Positions 8,383 to 18,302 are shown, counted from the stretch's first letter. The stretch: 64,000 nt of DNA from Flavobacterium sp. HSC-32F16 (GCF_024171645.1 NZ_JALKAC010000008.1:212363-276362); one strand, 5' to 3'. Notes: generated by a model from the letters alone, not told the origin. Numbers and translations: made by a program.

Positions 8383-9975
8383 TTAATCAAATTCAGAAGT
8401 AAAATATAATTTCACGGTTGGATATTTGCTTTGCGTCATTTGAATAGTAAAATCAGAATCGGCTAAAAATACCAGCTGACCATATTTATCATGAGCAAGG
8501 AATTTTTGTTTAATTCGTTTAAACTCTTTAAATTCTTCGTTTTTAGCATCATCTGGTTTTACCCAGCAGGCCTTATGAACAGGGAAATTTTCGTAAGTAC
8601 ATTTAGCACCATATTCATGCTCTAAACGGTATTGAATTACCTCATATTGAAGTGCTCCAACTGTTCCGATAATTTTACGATTGTTCATTTCTAATGTAAA
8701 CAACTGAGCAACACCTTCATCCATCAACTGGTCGATACCTTTGTCTAATTGCTTAGCTTTCATAGGATCGGCGTTGTTAATGTATCTAAAGTGTTCTGGT
8801 GAGAAACTTGGAATACCTTTAAAACTCATTATTTCGCCTTCTGTTAAAGTATCTCCAATCTTAAAGTTTCCTGTATCGTGTAAACCAACAATATCGCCGG
8901 GATAAGAAATATCAACGATTTCTTTTTTCTCGGCAAAAAAGGCATTCGGGCTTGAGAATTTTAAATTTTTCTTTTGACGAACGTGATAATAAGGTTTGTT
9001 TCTTTCGAAAGTTCCAGAAACAATTTTTATAAAAGCTAAACGGTCACGGTGTTTCGGATCCATGTTAGCGTGAATCTTAAATACAAAACCAGACATTTTT
9101 TCTTCTGCAGGATCAACCAAACGAGTTTCAGAATCTTTTGGTCTTGGAGACGGAGCAATGGTAACGAAACAATCTAATAATTCACGAACTCCAAAATTAT
9201 TCAAGGCAGAACCAAAGAAAACGGGCTGTATTTTACCATCTAAATAATCCTGACGCTCGAATTTTGGATACACTTCATCAATCAATTCTAATTCCTCACG
9301 AAGTTTTTCAGCTGCTTTTTCACCTACAATTTTATCTAATTCCGGATTATTTTGAACATCAGAAAAAGCGATGGTTTCTTCAATATTTTTGCGACTGTCT
9401 CCGCTGAAAAGATTGATGTTTTCTTCCCATAAATTATAAATTCCCTGAAAATCATAACCCATACCGATTGGGAAACTTAATGGAGTAACTTTTAAACCCA
9501 GTTTTTGTTCTACTTCATCCATCAAATCGAAAGCATCTTTACCTTCACGATCTAATTTGTTGATGAAAACAATCATAGGAATGTTACGCATTCTACAAAC
9601 CGAAACCAATTTTTCAGTTTGTTCCTCAACCCCTTTTGCAACGTCAATAACCACAATTACACTATCAACAGCAGTAAGAGTTCTAAAAGTATCTTCGGCA
9701 AAATCCTTGTGTCCCGGAGTATCAAGGATATTGATTTTTTTATCTTTATAATTAAAAGCAAGTACAGAAGTCGAAACCGAAATACCTCTTTGGCGTTCGA
9801 TCTCCATAAAGTCACTCGTTGCTCCTTTTTTAATTTTATTATTTTTTACAGCTCCAGCTTCCTGAATAGCCCCTCCAAACAACAGTAATTTTTCCGTTAA
9901 TGTTGTTTTACCGGCATCGGGATGCGAGATAATTCCAAATGTTCTTCTGCGTTGTATTTCTTTTAAAAAGCTCAT
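8383..9975 (-). CDS. prfC: Peptide chain release factor 3
   Basis: Translational GTPase RF3, 530 aa, the usual length. It recycles RF1/RF2 from the ribosome after peptide release. Visible GTPase motifs in order: G1 SHPDAGKTTLTEKL near the N terminus, switch I with RQRGISV, G3 DTPGHKDF and G4 NKLDRE. Domains 2 and 3 follow (FKIHANMDPKHRDRLAFIKI; GALQYEVIQYRLEHEYGA). The ATG at 9975 lies 20 nt downstream of a TACTTTTG -7 element on the minus strand, supporting this start. It is a single-gene unit, divergent from nothing close and convergent with the gene at 7559. Confidence 0.97.
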   Translation of the reverse strand: MSFLKEIQRRRTFGIISHPDAGKTTLTEKLLLFGGAIQEAGAVKNNKIKKGATSDFMEIERQRGISVSTSVLAFNYKDKKINILDTPGHKDFAEDTFRTLTAVDSVIVVIDVAKGVEEQTEKLVSVCRMRNIPMIVFINKLDREGKDAFDLMDEVEQKLGLKVTPLSFPIGMGYDFQGIYNLWEENINLFSGDSRKNIEETIAFSDVQNNPELDKIVGEKAAEKLREELELIDEVYPKFERQDYLDGKIQPVFFGSALNNFGVRELLDCFVTIAPSPRPKDSETRLVDPAEEKMSGFVFKIHANMDPKHRDRLAFIKIVSGTFERNKPYYHVRQKKNLKFSSPNAFFAEKKEIVDISYPGDIVGLHDTGNFKIGDTLTEGEIMSFKGIPSFSPEHFRYINNADPMKAKQLDKGIDQLMDEGVAQLFTLEMNNRKIIGTVGALQYEVIQYRLEHEYGAKCTYENFPVHKACWVKPDDAKNEEFKEFKRIKQKFLAHDKYGQLVFLADSDFTIQMTQSKYPTVKLYFTSEFD

Positions 9976-9994
9976 ATTTTGTATAAATAGGTTG

Positions 9995-10002
9995 CAAAAG
10001 TA
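9995..10002 (-). promoter_or_regulatory. -7 element TACTTTTG upstream of prfC
   Basis: Exact match to the Bacteroidota -7 consensus TAnnTTTG on the minus strand, 20 nt before the prfC ATG. No TTG was found at the expected -33 distance. Confidence 0.6.
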
Positions 10003-10078
10003 CTATTAATTACGGCTTAATAAAAATATTCAGTTCTTAAATTGAAAGCGATGATTTTTCAAAACACTACTTTTTGTG

Positions 10079-10109
10079 AAAAAATAAGGCTGTTTTTAAA
10101 AACAGCCTT
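10079..10109 (-). terminator. Terminator of the alpha-amylase gene
   Basis: AAGGCTGTTTTT pairs with AAAAACAGCCTT (10086-10109); on the minus strand the hairpin is followed by ATTTTTTC. It begins 22 bp beyond the amylase stop. Confidence 0.85.
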
Positions 10110-10130
10110 AAATAGATATTAAAAAATAAA

Positions 10131-11573
10131 TTATTGGTTAATTGACCAGACAGAATATCCTTTTGGCGGACATTCTATTTTTACCCATTTATCAGCCTGA
10201 GTTGTAGGATACCAGGTTGAGTTTCCTGTAAAGTCTTTAATCTGAGTATTTGCCCAATTGGTTTGAATCCATCTTTCCTGCCAAGCATCAGAATTGTTAA
10301 TATAAACTACTAATCCTGGATTTCCATTGTAACCATTTCTTCTTGCCACATATTCATCATTATCAGAATATAAAATAGAAGTTGTCCCTGTCGCTTTATT
10401 ATTATGAATCCAGATTAAATTGTTCAATTTGTTTTTATCCAGCCATTCTTCATAATCTCTATAGAAAATTGTTGGATAACCTTCGTGAGTTAATATATAG
10501 GAGTATGCAAGCATTTTGCTGTAAATTTCATCAGTATCATGATTGGTTACAAAAGTTACTGCTTTGTACGGATTTCGTTTCCACATCATATCATCATTTA
10601 AAAGAGCCAGATTATTACCGTCAAAAGCATCATTCATTTTATAATAACAAGCAAAATCAAATACAGAACTATTGGCATTATTGGCCCAGTAATTCAATAC
10701 ATTCACATTCGAATCCCATAATTCTCCAACCGAAAAACCGCCTACATTCGCATTCCATGCATTTACAACCCATGCTCCAAATCCTTTTACATAATCAAAT
10801 CTCCAGCCGTCAAATTTCATGGTGTTTTTATAATATTTACCAACTCCGTCAGCTCGCAGCCAAAGCCAGTCTTGTACATTTGGAGCTGCATGGCATAAAT
10901 CAGGAAATCCTCCAAAGGCTCCTTCATCATTATTTCCGTAGCTGTTTTTATAAAAATCGTTATAAGTACGTTTAAATTTTCCAGAAGAAATTCCGGTAAA
11001 ATTAGTCCATGTATTAGTTCCCGTAAATGGATTGGCTTCAGATTGACCGCCGCTATTGTGATTGATAACAATATCAGCATAAACTTTCATATTTTCAGCG
11101 TGAGCATTCGTAATTAAATTTACCAATTCCGTTTTTGAACCAAATCTGGTTTCAACGCTTCCATTTTGATTGTAATCACCAAAGTCAAAATAATCCGTTG
11201 GGTCATATCCCATAGAAAAAGCTCCGTTTTGCGCTTTTGATGCCGGAGGCAACCAAATAGAACCAATTCCGGCATTTGACCAAGCGGTTACTTTACTACT
11301 TACAGTATTCCACCAATTTCCTCCAGCTGGAACATCCCAATAAAAAGCCTGCATCATAACGCCCCCGCCTGGGTTATCAACATATTTTCCGGTTAAAGAA
11401 GATGAAGATTGACCGGTGCTGAAAGGTTTTCCATCGTGGTTGGTAACATTGATGATTTTAAACTGCTGACTTTCAGCTTTAGAATCATCATCATTTGTTT
11501 CATTTTGCGAACAAGAATACAGAAATCCTGCAATTGTCATAACAAAACATAATCTTGCAATAGGTTTTTTCAT
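10131..11573 (-). CDS. Alpha-amylase, glycoside hydrolase family 13, lipoprotein
   Basis: A 480-aa GH13 enzyme that cleaves internal alpha-1,4 links of starch-type glucans. The N terminus is a lipoprotein signal: basic start, hydrophobic stretch, lipobox LYSC with the lipidated Cys at 21, then an acidic/Asn-rich linker, so it is probably surface or periplasm anchored. GH13 motifs: region I DIVINH (167-172), region II GWRFDYVKG with nucleophile D260, region III GELWD with acid/base E284, region IV FVTNHD with D346. A short all-beta C domain ends the protein (KGYSVWSI). It is monocistronic; no SusC/SusD pair is nearby, so it is not part of a typical polysaccharide-utilisation locus. Confidence 0.95.
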   Translation of the reverse strand: MKKPIARLCFVMTIAGFLYSCSQNETNDDDSKAESQQFKIINVTNHDGKPFSTGQSSSSLTGKYVDNPGGGVMMQAFYWDVPAGGNWWNTVSSKVTAWSNAGIGSIWLPPASKAQNGAFSMGYDPTDYFDFGDYNQNGSVETRFGSKTELVNLITNAHAENMKVYADIVINHNSGGQSEANPFTGTNTWTNFTGISSGKFKRTYNDFYKNSYGNNDEGAFGGFPDLCHAAPNVQDWLWLRADGVGKYYKNTMKFDGWRFDYVKGFGAWVVNAWNANVGGFSVGELWDSNVNVLNYWANNANSSVFDFACYYKMNDAFDGNNLALLNDDMMWKRNPYKAVTFVTNHDTDEIYSKMLAYSYILTHEGYPTIFYRDYEEWLDKNKLNNLIWIHNNKATGTTSILYSDNDEYVARRNGYNGNPGLVVYINNSDAWQERWIQTNWANTQIKDFTGNSTWYPTTQADKWVKIECPPKGYSVWSINQ

Positions 11574-11909
11574 AATAGATGTGGTTAAGGTTAAAATGTA
11601 AAGTTTTGTAATTGCTTAATTTTTGGATTAAAAATCAAAGGAATTCCTGATTTTCAACATCATAAATTGTTAATTACGCATCTAAAGTAGGAGTTTTTTG
11701 ATTTGGTTTGTTTTTGTAAGAAAATAGTTTATTACGAAAACGTTGTAGTGTTTAAAACTTTTTTTTAGTGAATTATAAATTAGTGGTTTAAGTTTTTGTT
11801 GATTTTGGAAGAATATGATTTTAATAAAGAAAAAGAGTAAAGAATGAAAGTTGAGATATTGTATTTAATTAGGTTCCACATAATTTTTTGTTAATACTAT
11901 GGCTGATAG

Positions 11910-11939
11910 TTGTATTATGTAATTGAATTGTTATTTTTG
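11910..11939 (+). promoter_or_regulatory. Candidate promoter upstream of the SurA-like gene
   Basis: TTG at 11910-11912 and TATTTTTG at 11932-11939 with a 19-base spacer match the Bacteroidota promoter TTG-N17-23-TAnnTTTG. It would give a leader of about 120 nt before the ATG at 12066. The rest of the 490-bp gap between the divergent amylase and this gene is AT-rich; nothing else was recognised. Confidence 0.45.
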
Positions 11940-12065
11940 TTCGTTTTATATAAGAGAAATAGAAGTTGATTGTTTGATTTTTCAGAATAGCTTTTGAAAG
12001 AATAGATGATAACTGATTAAAATTTTAAAGTACAGATCTTTAACATCCAAATTAAATTTAAAATA

Positions 12066-13493
12066 ATGTTATTAAAAAAATTACAGCTAAAAACTATTGA
12101 TTATAAGTTAATCGTAACAATGTGTTTTTTACTTTTTTTCACTTCAATAGTTTCAGCTCAGGAAATTATTAAGGATGTTGTAGCTGAGAAGCCTGTAGAA
12201 CCGGTACATGGCAGACAAAAAATTGACGGTATTATCGCTACAGTTGGAGATTATATTGTTTTAGATTCTGATATTGATAAAGGTTATTTAGAGATTGCCA
12301 GCCAGGGAGGTAGTATAAAAGATATTACAAGATGCCAGATGCTTGGTAAACTTTTAGAAGATAAATTGTATGCACATCAGGCCATTCAGGATAGTATTAT
12401 CGTGAGCGATGCCGAAGTGAGAGGTATGATGGAAGAACGTTTGAATTATATGATTCAACAAGTTGGTGACATCAACAAAGTAGTTGAATACTACAAAAAA
12501 AGTTCTGTTGAGGAATTTAAAACTTATTTTGCAGATATCTTAAAAGAGCAAAAATTAGCCTCAGAAATGAGAGATAAAATTGTTAAAGATGTAGAAATTA
12601 CGCCAGAGGAAGTTAGAAATTTTTTCAAAAAAATCCCTAAAGATGAATTGCCGACTTTTGGAGCTGAGATGGAAGTAGCGCAAATTGTGGTAGAACCAAA
12701 AGTTTCCAAAGAAGATAAACAAAAAGTAATTGATCGATTAAATGCTATCCGAAAAGATGTTTTAGAAGGATCAAGTTTTGCAACAAAAGCAGTTTTATAT
12801 TCACAAGATCCAGGATCTGCTCCTAATGGAGGATATTATAAAATGACTCGTAAAACACCTTTCGTAAAAGAGTTTAAAGATGTTGCTTTTAGTTTGCAGG
12901 AAGGTGAAATTTCAGCACCGTTCGAAACGACTTTTGGATACCATATTATTATGGTTGATAAAATAAAAGGCCAGGAAGTTGAATTACGTCACATATTAAT
13001 TTCTCCAACCGTTTCTGATAGTGCTTTGAAAGAAGCTAAAGAAAGAATTGCAAACATCAGAGCTAAAATTGTAAGCAAAGAACTTACGTTTGCTGAAGCT
13101 GCAAGAACAGAATCTGATGAAAAAGAAACCAGAGCAAATGGAGGAACATTAATAAATCCAAATACACAAGATACTCGTTTTGAATTGACTAAAATGGATC
13201 CAACCTTATATGGTCAGGTTTCAAATTTAAAAGATGATGAAGTTTCTCAGCCGCTTTTAAATACAGACGATAAAGGAAAGAAAACGTATAAGTTAATTAC
13301 TGTTACTAATAGAATTGATGAACATACAGCTGATTATGCTAAAGATTATACTAAAATTAAAGAATTAGCATTAAAAGAAAAACAAATCAACGCAATTGCA
13401 AAATGGTTTGATACAAAGATTAAAGATACTTACATCAAAATTATTGGAGAATACAGAGATTGTACATTTGCTAACAATTGGTTGAAAAAATAA
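12066..13493 (+). CDS. SurA-like periplasmic peptidyl-prolyl isomerase with two parvulin domains
   Basis: A 475-aa exported chaperone/isomerase that probably helps outer-membrane proteins fold. The signal peptide spans about residues 15-33 (LIVTMCFLLFFTSIVSAQE). A SurA N-terminal-type helical region follows (KIDGIIATVGDYIVLDSDID). Two parvulin units are visible: the first from about 200 to 300 (MEVAQIVVEP ... GGYYKMTRKT ... PFETTFGYHIIMVD), the second from about 305 to 410 (VELRHILISP ... FAEAARTESDEKETRANGG). The C-terminal helix returns to the N domain in SurA. It is followed by its own terminator and then the MoxR gene. Confidence 0.9.
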   Translation: MLLKKLQLKTIDYKLIVTMCFLLFFTSIVSAQEIIKDVVAEKPVEPVHGRQKIDGIIATVGDYIVLDSDIDKGYLEIASQGGSIKDITRCQMLGKLLEDKLYAHQAIQDSIIVSDAEVRGMMEERLNYMIQQVGDINKVVEYYKKSSVEEFKTYFADILKEQKLASEMRDKIVKDVEITPEEVRNFFKKIPKDELPTFGAEMEVAQIVVEPKVSKEDKQKVIDRLNAIRKDVLEGSSFATKAVLYSQDPGSAPNGGYYKMTRKTPFVKEFKDVAFSLQEGEISAPFETTFGYHIIMVDKIKGQEVELRHILISPTVSDSALKEAKERIANIRAKIVSKELTFAEAARTESDEKETRANGGTLINPNTQDTRFELTKMDPTLYGQVSNLKDDEVSQPLLNTDDKGKKTYKLITVTNRIDEHTADYAKDYTKIKELALKEKQINAIAKWFDTKIKDTYIKIIGEYRDCTFANNWLKK

Positions 13494-13510
13494 TTTTTAT
13501 TAAATAAAGA

Positions 13511-13550
13511 AAAAGAGTTAGTTTTATGAATTCATTAAACTAACTCTTTT
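13511..13550 (+). terminator. Terminator after the SurA-like gene
   Basis: AAAAGAGTTAGTTT (13511-13524) pairs with AAACTAACTCTTTT (13537-13550); the inner bases ATGAATTCAT extend the palindrome with one T/T mismatch. It lies 17 bp after the stop codon. The MoxR gene starts 22 bp further on, so read-through is possible. Confidence 0.7.
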
Positions 13551-13571
13551 TAATTTTAAATATACTCATAA

Positions 13572-14525
13572 ATGTCTGACGTAACAGCAATTCACAACTT
13601 AGTTCAGAAACGTAACGAATTAAAAAACGAAATAGCAAAAATCATTGTAGGGCAGGATGCCGTGATTGACCAAATTTTACTTTGTATATTTTCAGGCGGA
13701 CATGCACTTTTAATAGGTGTTCCGGGTTTGGCAAAAACCTTAATGATAAATACTTTATCTCAGGCTTTAGGTTTAGATTTTAAGAGAATTCAATTTACTC
13801 CTGATTTAATGCCTTCGGATATTTTAGGAAGTGAAATTTTGGATGAAAACAGACAATTTAAATTCATAAAAGGACCAATTTTCTCTAATATTATTTTGGC
13901 TGATGAGATTAACAGAACGCCGCCAAAAACGCAGGCCGCTTTACTTGAAGCAATGCAGGAACGTTCGGTAACAATTGCAGGTCAGAATTATAAACTAGAT
14001 TTGCCTTATTTTGTATTGGCAACACAAAACCCAATTGAGCAGGAAGGAACATATCCTCTGCCAGAAGCTCAGTTAGATCGTTTTATGTTTGCTGTTAAAC
14101 TAGAATATCCCACTTTTGAAGAAGAAGTAAAAGTAGTTAAACAAACAACATCTGATAATAAAGTAGAAATAAGACCTTTATTTACTGCTCAGGAAATTAT
14201 TGATTTTCAGCATTTAATTCGTCGGATTCCTGTGGCCGATAATGTTATAGAATATGCGGTAACTTTAGTTAGTAAAACTCGTCCCGATAATGCTTTGACA
14301 AACGATTTTGTAAAAAATTATCTGGATTGGGGGGCAGGACCAAGAGCTTCGCAAAACTTGATTTTGGCAGCAAAAGCTCACGCAGCTTTCAACGGTAAAT
14401 TTTCGCCGGATATTGAAGATGTAAAAGCAGTGGCAACCGGAATTTTACGCCACAGAATTATTAAAAACTACAAAGCAGACGCTGAAGGAATAACAGAAGA
14501 AGTTATTATTAAAAAGCTGATGTAA
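13572..14525 (+). CDS. MoxR family AAA+ ATPase
   Basis: A 317-aa AAA+ chaperone-like ATPase. Walker A is GVPGLAKTL (about residues 54-62), Walker B with the MoxR signature ILADEINRTPPKTQAALLEAMQE (about 112-134), and sensor 1 LATQNPIEQEGTYPLPEAQLDRF. The C-terminal lid domain carries WGAGPRASQNLILAAKAHA. MoxR proteins usually act with VWA/DUF58 partners on metal insertion or envelope stress; none of those partners is adjacent here, which is unusual because in many Bacteroidota moxR heads a Bat operon. A terminator directly after the stop shows it is the last gene of its unit. Confidence 0.93.
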   Translation: MSDVTAIHNLVQKRNELKNEIAKIIVGQDAVIDQILLCIFSGGHALLIGVPGLAKTLMINTLSQALGLDFKRIQFTPDLMPSDILGSEILDENRQFKFIKGPIFSNIILADEINRTPPKTQAALLEAMQERSVTIAGQNYKLDLPYFVLATQNPIEQEGTYPLPEAQLDRFMFAVKLEYPTFEEEVKVVKQTTSDNKVEIRPLFTAQEIIDFQHLIRRIPVADNVIEYAVTLVSKTRPDNALTNDFVKNYLDWGAGPRASQNLILAAKAHAAFNGKFSPDIEDVKAVATGILRHRIIKNYKADAEGITEEVIIKKLM

Positions 14526-14534
14526 GATATATCT

Positions 14535-14569
14535 AAAAAGCCTGATTTTTAATCAGGCTTTTTTTTTAT
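14535..14569. terminator. Bidirectional terminator between moxR-type gene and xrtN
   Basis: AAGCCTGATT (14538-14547) pairs with AATCAGGCTT (14551-14560). T run on plus (14559-14568) and A run on the left give a terminator in both directions; the xrtN stop codon at 14566 lies inside it. Confidence 0.88.
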
Positions 14570-15807
14570 TTCAATTCTTTAATACTCGTTTCGTTTATCA
14601 ACCGTACCGTTTTGTTGTGAAAAAGTTTTAGCAGTAAAACTTCTGTAAGCGACGTGTATTTTTTATTGTCATATTCGTACCACCAATAAGAGAAATATCT
14701 AATATTATTCTTTTCCAATTTTGTGAGCCATATTTTTTCATTTCTTCTCATGATTTCTTTAGACTCAATGATTTTATATCCGTTACCTGTCCAGCAAATT
14801 AAAGGCTTGTGAATAGGTGTTTTGATATAAATTAAGGTTTCTGGAGCGGCAATTTTAAAAACTTCATTATTGACCCAAACTCCTTTTTTAATATTATAAT
14901 GAGGGTTGAGATTTTCTAACAGCGAATAATTTTGTTCCTTTTTAAGCTCTAAACTAGTAATAAACAATATTCCGGTCGCAATTATCATTGGTAAAAGTTT
15001 TGGAAAAAATGAATTGTCGGTTATGTTTTCTTTTTTTGGATTAAAGAATCGTATTAGAAATAGAAGAGGAACAATTTGATAAAATACAAAACACATAATT
15101 CCAATAGCGTGATGCAGTATATTTTCTTCGGTACAATTGAATAAAACCAAAGTAATAATTCTGAAATAATTGGAAATAATATTCAGGATTACTATTACAC
15201 AGCAAAACAATAAAATTTGCAGAATATTGAAATACTTTTGGTTTTTACGTTCTTCTAAAGTCAATAAAAAAGCGCCGAATAATAATCCTGTTTTAAACAT
15301 CGACAAACCCATACAAGCGGTATCTATCGAAACTTTCGCATTATTGATATAAAAATTAACGCCTTCAATTTTAGTTATCGGAATGAAATTTTTTAATGTT
15401 AAATACACTCCGTAACAAAGTGCCTGTTTTATTTCGACAGTTAAATAATTGAATAACTGATCAAAAACTGACGAAAACAAAAAGAGACAGATAAAAGCGA
15501 TAAAAGAAATTTTTTGTGTAAAGCTGTAATAAACAAAACAGGCAAATAGTAAAAGAGCATGAAAATGCAATGACTTTGTATGCAGTCTGTAACTTATAAA
15601 TTCTAATAAAAAAATTAACGCAAGCAGCGGATAACTGATACTTAAAGTAGTTTTTCTTCCTGCATAAAGAAATAGGAAAATAGAAAATATAACGCCAAAA
15701 AAATTATTGTCTAATCTTGTTGATACAATACTATAGTTTAGAACTAAGAGCATAATTATAGCAAGAATAGCAATTAATTTGGCGTGTGGCTGCAGTAAAA
15801 CTTTCAT
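14566..15807 (-). CDS. xrtN: Exosortase N
   Basis: A 413-aa multi-pass membrane transpeptidase-like enzyme that recognises a C-terminal PEP sorting tail. The first half is hydrophobic helices. The exosortase triad is visible: Cys165 in DTACMGLSM, Arg216 in SNYFRI, and His232/233 in LHHAIGI. The C-terminal ~120 residues are a soluble extension. Start choice: the open frame runs to 15879, but the ATG at 15807 overlaps the stop of the upstream gene as TAATG, so translational coupling makes 15807 the likely start. Its only evident substrate is the upstream neighbour. The fit to the exosortase N family is from recognition of the gene pair and the motifs. Confidence 0.9.
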   Translation of the reverse strand: MKVLLQPHAKLIAILAIIMLLVLNYSIVSTRLDNNFFGVIFSIFLFLYAGRKTTLSISYPLLALIFLLEFISYRLHTKSLHFHALLLFACFVYYSFTQKISFIAFICLFLFSSVFDQLFNYLTVEIKQALCYGVYLTLKNFIPITKIEGVNFYINNAKVSIDTACMGLSMFKTGLLFGAFLLTLEERKNQKYFNILQILLFCCVIVILNIISNYFRIITLVLFNCTEENILHHAIGIMCFVFYQIVPLLFLIRFFNPKKENITDNSFFPKLLPMIIATGILFITSLELKKEQNYSLLENLNPHYNIKKGVWVNNEVFKIAAPETLIYIKTPIHKPLICWTGNGYKIIESKEIMRRNEKIWLTKLEKNNIRYFSYWWYEYDNKKYTSLTEVLLLKLFHNKTVRLINETSIKELK

Positions 15808-18302
15808 TAAGCTTTTTGTTTTTTGTTCCTTTGATAGTAAAATAAAAGTGTAGTCAGGCCAATAATAATCATTACCCATTCATGAGGTTCCGGAACCGCA
15901 CCGTCATTTTTAATTGAAGCATTTCCGAGAGTATCCACATTTTTTTCAATTCCGTTATTTTCATAATCGGCATCCGTTTCCAAAACAATTAAAGACGAAA
16001 TTGGTGTTACCACATTGGCATCTTTTGCAAGGGTTACGTATTTATTTGCTGCTAAAGTATCATTCTGAATTTTAACTTGTTCTTCTAAAACTTTTCCAAA
16101 AGCATACATTCTGTAAATATGATTTGGTCCGTTACTTTTAGAAATACTGTCTTTAGCTGTTTCCTGAATCGAAATATTTGCAGGTTCAATATTAACTAAG
16201 TTTTCATCGGTTTTATACAATACAAACTGATTCTGATTTATCATTTGTAAACTCTTTTGAAGAGAAGCCTGATAATAATCAAGATATTTTTGCTCTTTCA
16301 CAGTCTGCCAAAACGGATTAATTTCTCCGGAAATATTAATCACTTTTAAATTTTGCTGTTTGGTTCCTGTTTTTATTTTGTTTAAATATTGAGATTCATT
16401 TAGTTCTTCAAAATTGGCCGAAAATGCACCAGATTTAGTAATAATCAAACTGTTTTTAGCAATCTTATAAAGCGGCAGTAATGAATAATGCAGATTTTTA
16501 AATTCCCATTGAATTTCTTTAAAATTCTCTTTAGTTATTTCTTTTTTTTCTTTGTCGCTATATACATAAATTGATTTTCGTGGTAAGTTGACAAATGACT
16601 CTATTTCGTTTAAAGTCCAGCTGCTATTTAAATCCAGAATAATTTCTGAAGCTGTAAATGGAACATTCACTTTTTGAATTTCTTTCACTTTATACGTCTT
16701 ATCTTTCCATGTAAAAGAACTCGAATTGATTTTATTTAAAGGTATAGCGGCTTCCCAGTCATCTAACCCTTTTGATTCGTTAACATAAAAATTATTTTTA
16801 AACTCAAAGTCTTTGGTTGTTCTGACTTTTGCATTGCCCGCAATCTGAATTCGGGAAAGAGTAGAAGCATTTGAAATGTTAGGGCCTTTTATCGAAAGAC
16901 TTTGATATTTCATTTCATTATTACCCGCTTGTAAAGGAGTCGTAAAACCACATTTAAACGTTCGGGGTTTTTCGTGACTTACAGGAAAAACGCGAACCAC
17001 AATTTTGTTTCCTTCTTTCCATTGCATCAACGACGGATCACGACTTTCTACTCCAACAATTTGTTTATAAGCAGCCTGCGCTTTTTCTTTAGTTGTTAAA
17101 ACACCTTTACGTTCTATGCCGTTTACCCATAAAGAAAGAGAAGTAGCAACAGAACCTTCCGGAAGTTGAAAAGAATAAATAGCTTCCTTGTCTTGCCAGG
17201 ATTCTTTCTCGCAGGCAATATTCATCGTAATTTCGGTGTAGGCTAATCTTGATTCTGGGTAAATTTTGACATCCTCTTTAATGTCTTTGGTAAACAAATC
17301 TTCGCCGCTCCATAATTGCTCTTCTGTCTCTAATCTTTTGTCAAAATTTGATTTCAGAATATTAATTCTGTCGTCAGTACTCAAATTAAGTTCGTTGCAA
17401 AAAGCATAAGCAATGTTTATAAACGGATTATGAACTTTTCTTTCATTATACTTAGAACTTCCAAATGAATCCAAGCCTCTAAAACTAAAGAAATCCTCAC
17501 TGCTTTTGTAAACAATGTCTTTTTTAAGTAAAACTTCATTGAAAAAATTAGGCTCTAAATGCTGTGAAATCTTGATATAAGCTGGTAAATCATCATTATA
17601 ATCAAATGATTTTGCAATTTCGTTTTGGCTAATTCTTTCACTTTCAATATTCAGTCGATAAGTAAAAACAAACAAAGCTATTAGCACGCTTAAAATACCA
17701 CAGGCAAAAGAAATGAAGTATTGTCTGTCTTCCTGAAAGAATTTTGATAATCGTATTAAATGTCCTATTGAAATTATTGCCGGAACTAAGCCGTAAAATC
17801 CTATTCCTAAAACTATAATTCCAATCACAGAAATTAATGTAATAGGTAAGAGATATAAAGCGTAGTATAATATTAATGAATAAGATAATCCATTAATAAA
17901 GAAAAGTGCCAGAGCAGTATTGCTTTTATTTTGTGTAGAATAAATAAAGAAATTTGAAATACAAAAAGTCAAAGTAATGAGATAAACCCAAACCGGCAGA
18001 TCTTCAAAAATAGAAAAGAAAACGTTAAGACAAAAGCACCCAATAAGCCAGTTTAAAAACAAAAAAGGAAGTAAATGAACGTATTTTTCTTTTTTTCTTA
18101 AAAGAAAAAAAGAGAGCGTAACACAATAAGTGAATTCAAATATCAGGCTTATTACACATAAAGGTTCTGCGCCGCGTGAATCGAAGGCAGAAAAGATTAA
18201 TATAATGCAGAGTAAAAACAAGCAAATTGATGAAACAACTAAGCTCATTATGACTCCTTCATTTTGAATGTATTCTTTAAATAACTGTAATTTGTTTTTC
18301 AT
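15807..18302 (-). CDS. XrtN-system VIT domain protein with PEP sorting tail
   Basis: An 831-aa membrane protein, the dedicated substrate of exosortase N. Several transmembrane helices fill the first ~220 residues (FLLCIILIFSAF; VLIALFVFTY). A VIT domain follows at about 350-460 (AYTEITMNIACEKESW ... GVLTTKEKAQAAYKQIVG ... VVRVFPVSHEKPRTFKCGF). There is no adjacent von Willebrand A domain with a clear MIDAS. The C terminus is a sorting signal: P804-E805-P806, a hydrophobic helix (WVMIIIGLTTLLFYY) and a basic end (RNKKQKA). The stop overlaps the xrtN start. A full TTG-N17-TAACTTTG promoter precedes the gene. Confidence 0.9.
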   Translation of the reverse strand: MKNKLQLFKEYIQNEGVIMSLVVSSICLFLLCIILIFSAFDSRGAEPLCVISLIFEFTYCVTLSFFLLRKKEKYVHLLPFLFLNWLIGCFCLNVFFSIFEDLPVWVYLITLTFCISNFFIYSTQNKSNTALALFFINGLSYSLILYYALYLLPITLISVIGIIVLGIGFYGLVPAIISIGHLIRLSKFFQEDRQYFISFACGILSVLIALFVFTYRLNIESERISQNEIAKSFDYNDDLPAYIKISQHLEPNFFNEVLLKKDIVYKSSEDFFSFRGLDSFGSSKYNERKVHNPFINIAYAFCNELNLSTDDRINILKSNFDKRLETEEQLWSGEDLFTKDIKEDVKIYPESRLAYTEITMNIACEKESWQDKEAIYSFQLPEGSVATSLSLWVNGIERKGVLTTKEKAQAAYKQIVGVESRDPSLMQWKEGNKIVVRVFPVSHEKPRTFKCGFTTPLQAGNNEMKYQSLSIKGPNISNASTLSRIQIAGNAKVRTTKDFEFKNNFYVNESKGLDDWEAAIPLNKINSSSFTWKDKTYKVKEIQKVNVPFTASEIILDLNSSWTLNEIESFVNLPRKSIYVYSDKEKKEITKENFKEIQWEFKNLHYSLLPLYKIAKNSLIITKSGAFSANFEELNESQYLNKIKTGTKQQNLKVINISGEINPFWQTVKEQKYLDYYQASLQKSLQMINQNQFVLYKTDENLVNIEPANISIQETAKDSISKSNGPNHIYRMYAFGKVLEEQVKIQNDTLAANKYVTLAKDANVVTPISSLIVLETDADYENNGIEKNVDTLGNASIKNDGAVPEPHEWVMIIIGLTTLLFYYQRNKKQKA

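Noticed and set aside
10382..10975. 197-codon frame on plus inside the amylase gene
   Set aside because: Antisense shadow of a clear GH13 gene; Leu/Tyr/His/Ser-skewed composition with no domain pattern.
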